Below, piece by piece: positions 62,842 through 64,000 of a stretch of DNA of 64,000 nt. The stretch's first letter is position 1, and every line of letters starts with the position of its first letter. The DNA lies in the NCBI GenBank assembly GCA_022225965.2, contig JAKJXP020000063.1, forward strand, positions 124,001 through 188,000. The letters run 5' to 3'. A program made the position numbers and the translations under genes. Under the pieces are notes generated by a model. The model saw only the letters and a list, made by a program, of their open reading frames with translations, searched no databases and was not told the origin of the DNA. Source of the stretch: Diatrype stigma (Eukaryota; Ascomycota; Sordariomycetes; Xylariales; Diatrypaceae).

Positions 62842-64000
62842 ATGACGTTAACAGGGCAGTCCGCCATCGTCCCTATAATCCCCCTCGCCAACAGCAGCGT
62901 CCTGTATCCGGGGTCTGTTCTGCGAATCCCCGTACCCTCTACTCGATCGGATATACCTGCCTTGCTTTCGAGCATCTACACACGTGCATCGCAAACCTCC
63001 AAACGAGTCGATGAGGTTCCCGTCGTCTGCGTGCCCTTAACCTCCCCGCTTCTGAGCCGTCGGGGCCAGCGCTTAATCGAGAACGATCCCGAGAAGTACA
63101 AGCAGCTGCTGGAGGCCAGCCCCAAGAACATAACGAAGGACCGTCTGTTCGGCTATGGCGTCGTCGCTAAGATCACCGGCATCCAGGGCCAGAATGGCGC
63201 TGAGTTCAACCTGCTGGTTCAGGGCGTGTCGCGCGTCTCCCTCGACAAATTCACGCAAGAGAAGCCCTTTTTTGAGGCGAAGGTCAACTACCACAGCGAC
63301 TCGGTTGGCCCTGACGAGCTCCAGAGTCCCGAGTATCGGGAGCTTTTTGGCCAGCTCAAGCATTTGTCGCGAGAGCTTGTTTCGTACCTCCGCGTCTCGG
63401 CCTTCCTCCTGTCCAATGGCTCCGCAGGCTTGAACCCGCTCTTGTCGCGTCGTCTTGAACAGTTCATTTCGAAGAAATTACCCCACGAGGGAGGCACACT
63501 CGCCGACTTCATGATGAACGTGGCTGAGGGTACTTACGAGGAGAAGCTGCGCATCCTCGCAGCTGTCGACGTAACCACTAAGATTCAGAAAGTCATCGAA
63601 TTATTGGAACACCAGGTAGACGAGATCAAGGGCAACATCAAAGTGACTACGGTCACGAGCACGGCAATTCCTATTCACGTAGACCCGGAGGATATGGAGA
63701 AAATGAAGAAACGGATCATCCAGAGAGGGCAGGTGCCCGGCCTAGGTACACATGGACCGGGCTTCAGCATGAGCAACATGTTTGGCGGCGGTGGCGGTAA
63801 TAAAGAGGGCGATCAGCAAGAACCTGATGACTTGCAAGAGCTCGAGAAGAGAATAGAAGAAGCGAAACTTCCGCCAGAGGCGGCCAAAGTTGCGGAACGG
63901 GAGTTCAAGCGATTGAAGCAGATGATGCCAGCCCAGGCCGAATATCAGGTCGTCAGGACCTATCTCGAAACACTGGCGGATATACCTTGGTCTACAGTTA
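62842..64000 (+). CDS. Peroxisomal Lon protease homologue, N-terminal part (truncated by window end)
   Basis: Open from the ATG at 62842 to the window edge, 386 complete codons without an intron. The visible part is the Lon substrate-binding (LON) domain: PIIPLANSSVLYPGSVLRIPV, VPVVCVPLTSP, LFGYGVVAKITGIQGQNGAEFNLLVQGVSRV, then the helical region with a Gly-rich insert (FGGGGGN) and LPPEAAKVAEREFKRLKQMMPAQAEYQVVRTYLETLADIPW, which directly precedes the AAA+ module in Lon. There is no long presequence as in mitochondrial Pim1, which favours the peroxisomal type that degrades oxidised matrix proteins. The ATPase, the Ser-Lys protease dyad and the C-terminal targeting tripeptide lie outside the window. 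Confidence 0.93.
   Translation, partial: MTLTGQSAIVPIIPLANSSVLYPGSVLRIPVPSTRSDIPALLSSIYTRASQTSKRVDEVPVVCVPLTSPLLSRRGQRLIENDPEKYKQLLEASPKNITKDRLFGYGVVAKITGIQGQNGAEFNLLVQGVSRVSLDKFTQEKPFFEAKVNYHSDSVGPDELQSPEYRELFGQLKHLSRELVSYLRVSAFLLSNGSAGLNPLLSRRLEQFISKKLPHEGGTLADFMMNVAEGTYEEKLRILAAVDVTTKIQKVIELLEHQVDEIKGNIKVTTVTSTAIPIHVDPEDMEKMKKRIIQRGQVPGLGTHGPGFSMSNMFGGGGGNKEGDQQEPDDLQELEKRIEEAKLPPEAAKVAEREFKRLKQMMPAQAEYQVVRTYLETLADIPWSTV

Overview
The window is nuclear DNA of a filamentous ascomycete (Pezizomycotina, most likely a Sordariomycete). The evidence is: genes with several 50-150 nt introns using GTAAGT/GTATGT donors and CTAAC/CTGAC branch points; typical fungal families (LaeA-like methyltransferase, STAND-type N-terminal domain plus ankyrins, peroxisomal Lon); intergenic DNA rich in TACCTA/TAGGTA words; and an AT-rich retrotransposon that looks mutated by RIP. 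The species cannot be named from the sequence alone. I rebuilt the gene models by hand from splice signals, reading phase and protein families.

Layout. 0.8-4.7 kb (+): PRP22 splicing helicase. 5.2-7.6 kb (-): secreted S33 peptidase. 8.8-9.9 kb (-): cysteine-containing small secreted protein. 12.3-14.0 kb (-): JmjC oxygenase. 15.8-17.0 kb (-): LaeA-like methyltransferase with a 14-nt internal exon. 19.5-22.1 kb (+): CDC45. 23.3-34.4 kb: one 11.1-kb Ty3/gypsy-type LTR retrotransposon on the minus strand, with 122-bp LTRs and a 4-bp target-site duplication, heavily degraded by C-to-T/G-to-A change. 35.6-36.6 kb (+): NCS-1 calcium sensor. 37.8-41.5 kb (+): STAND N-terminal domain/ankyrin protein without an NTPase. 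42.8-45.1 kb (-): long-chain acyl-CoA synthetase. 47.3-48.5 kb (+): Rkm5-like lysine methyltransferase. 48.5-53.6 kb: gene-poor stretch with a 130-bp solo-LTR/MITE-like insertion and diverged LTR-like repeats. 53.6-54.5 kb (+): isopentenyl-diphosphate isomerase. 56.8-58.4 kb (+): GNAT acetyltransferase. 59.7-60.7 kb (-): replication protein A subunit 2. 62.8 kb to the window end (+): peroxisomal Lon protease, cut by the edge.

Most genes are unrelated housekeeping functions: splicing, replication (CDC45 and RFA2), lipid activation, isoprenoid synthesis, Ca2+ sensing and peroxisomal proteolysis. The accessory character sits in the two neighbouring secreted proteins at 5-10 kb, the LaeA-like methyltransferase, the retrotransposon, the STAND/ankyrin gene and the 5-kb gene-poor tract. 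I found no secondary-metabolite backbone enzyme, no convincing tRNA or rRNA gene and no CRISPR array. The least explained items are about 2.7 kb of internal retrotransposon sequence downstream of the integrase, and the small insertion with inverted ends at 50.3 kb.
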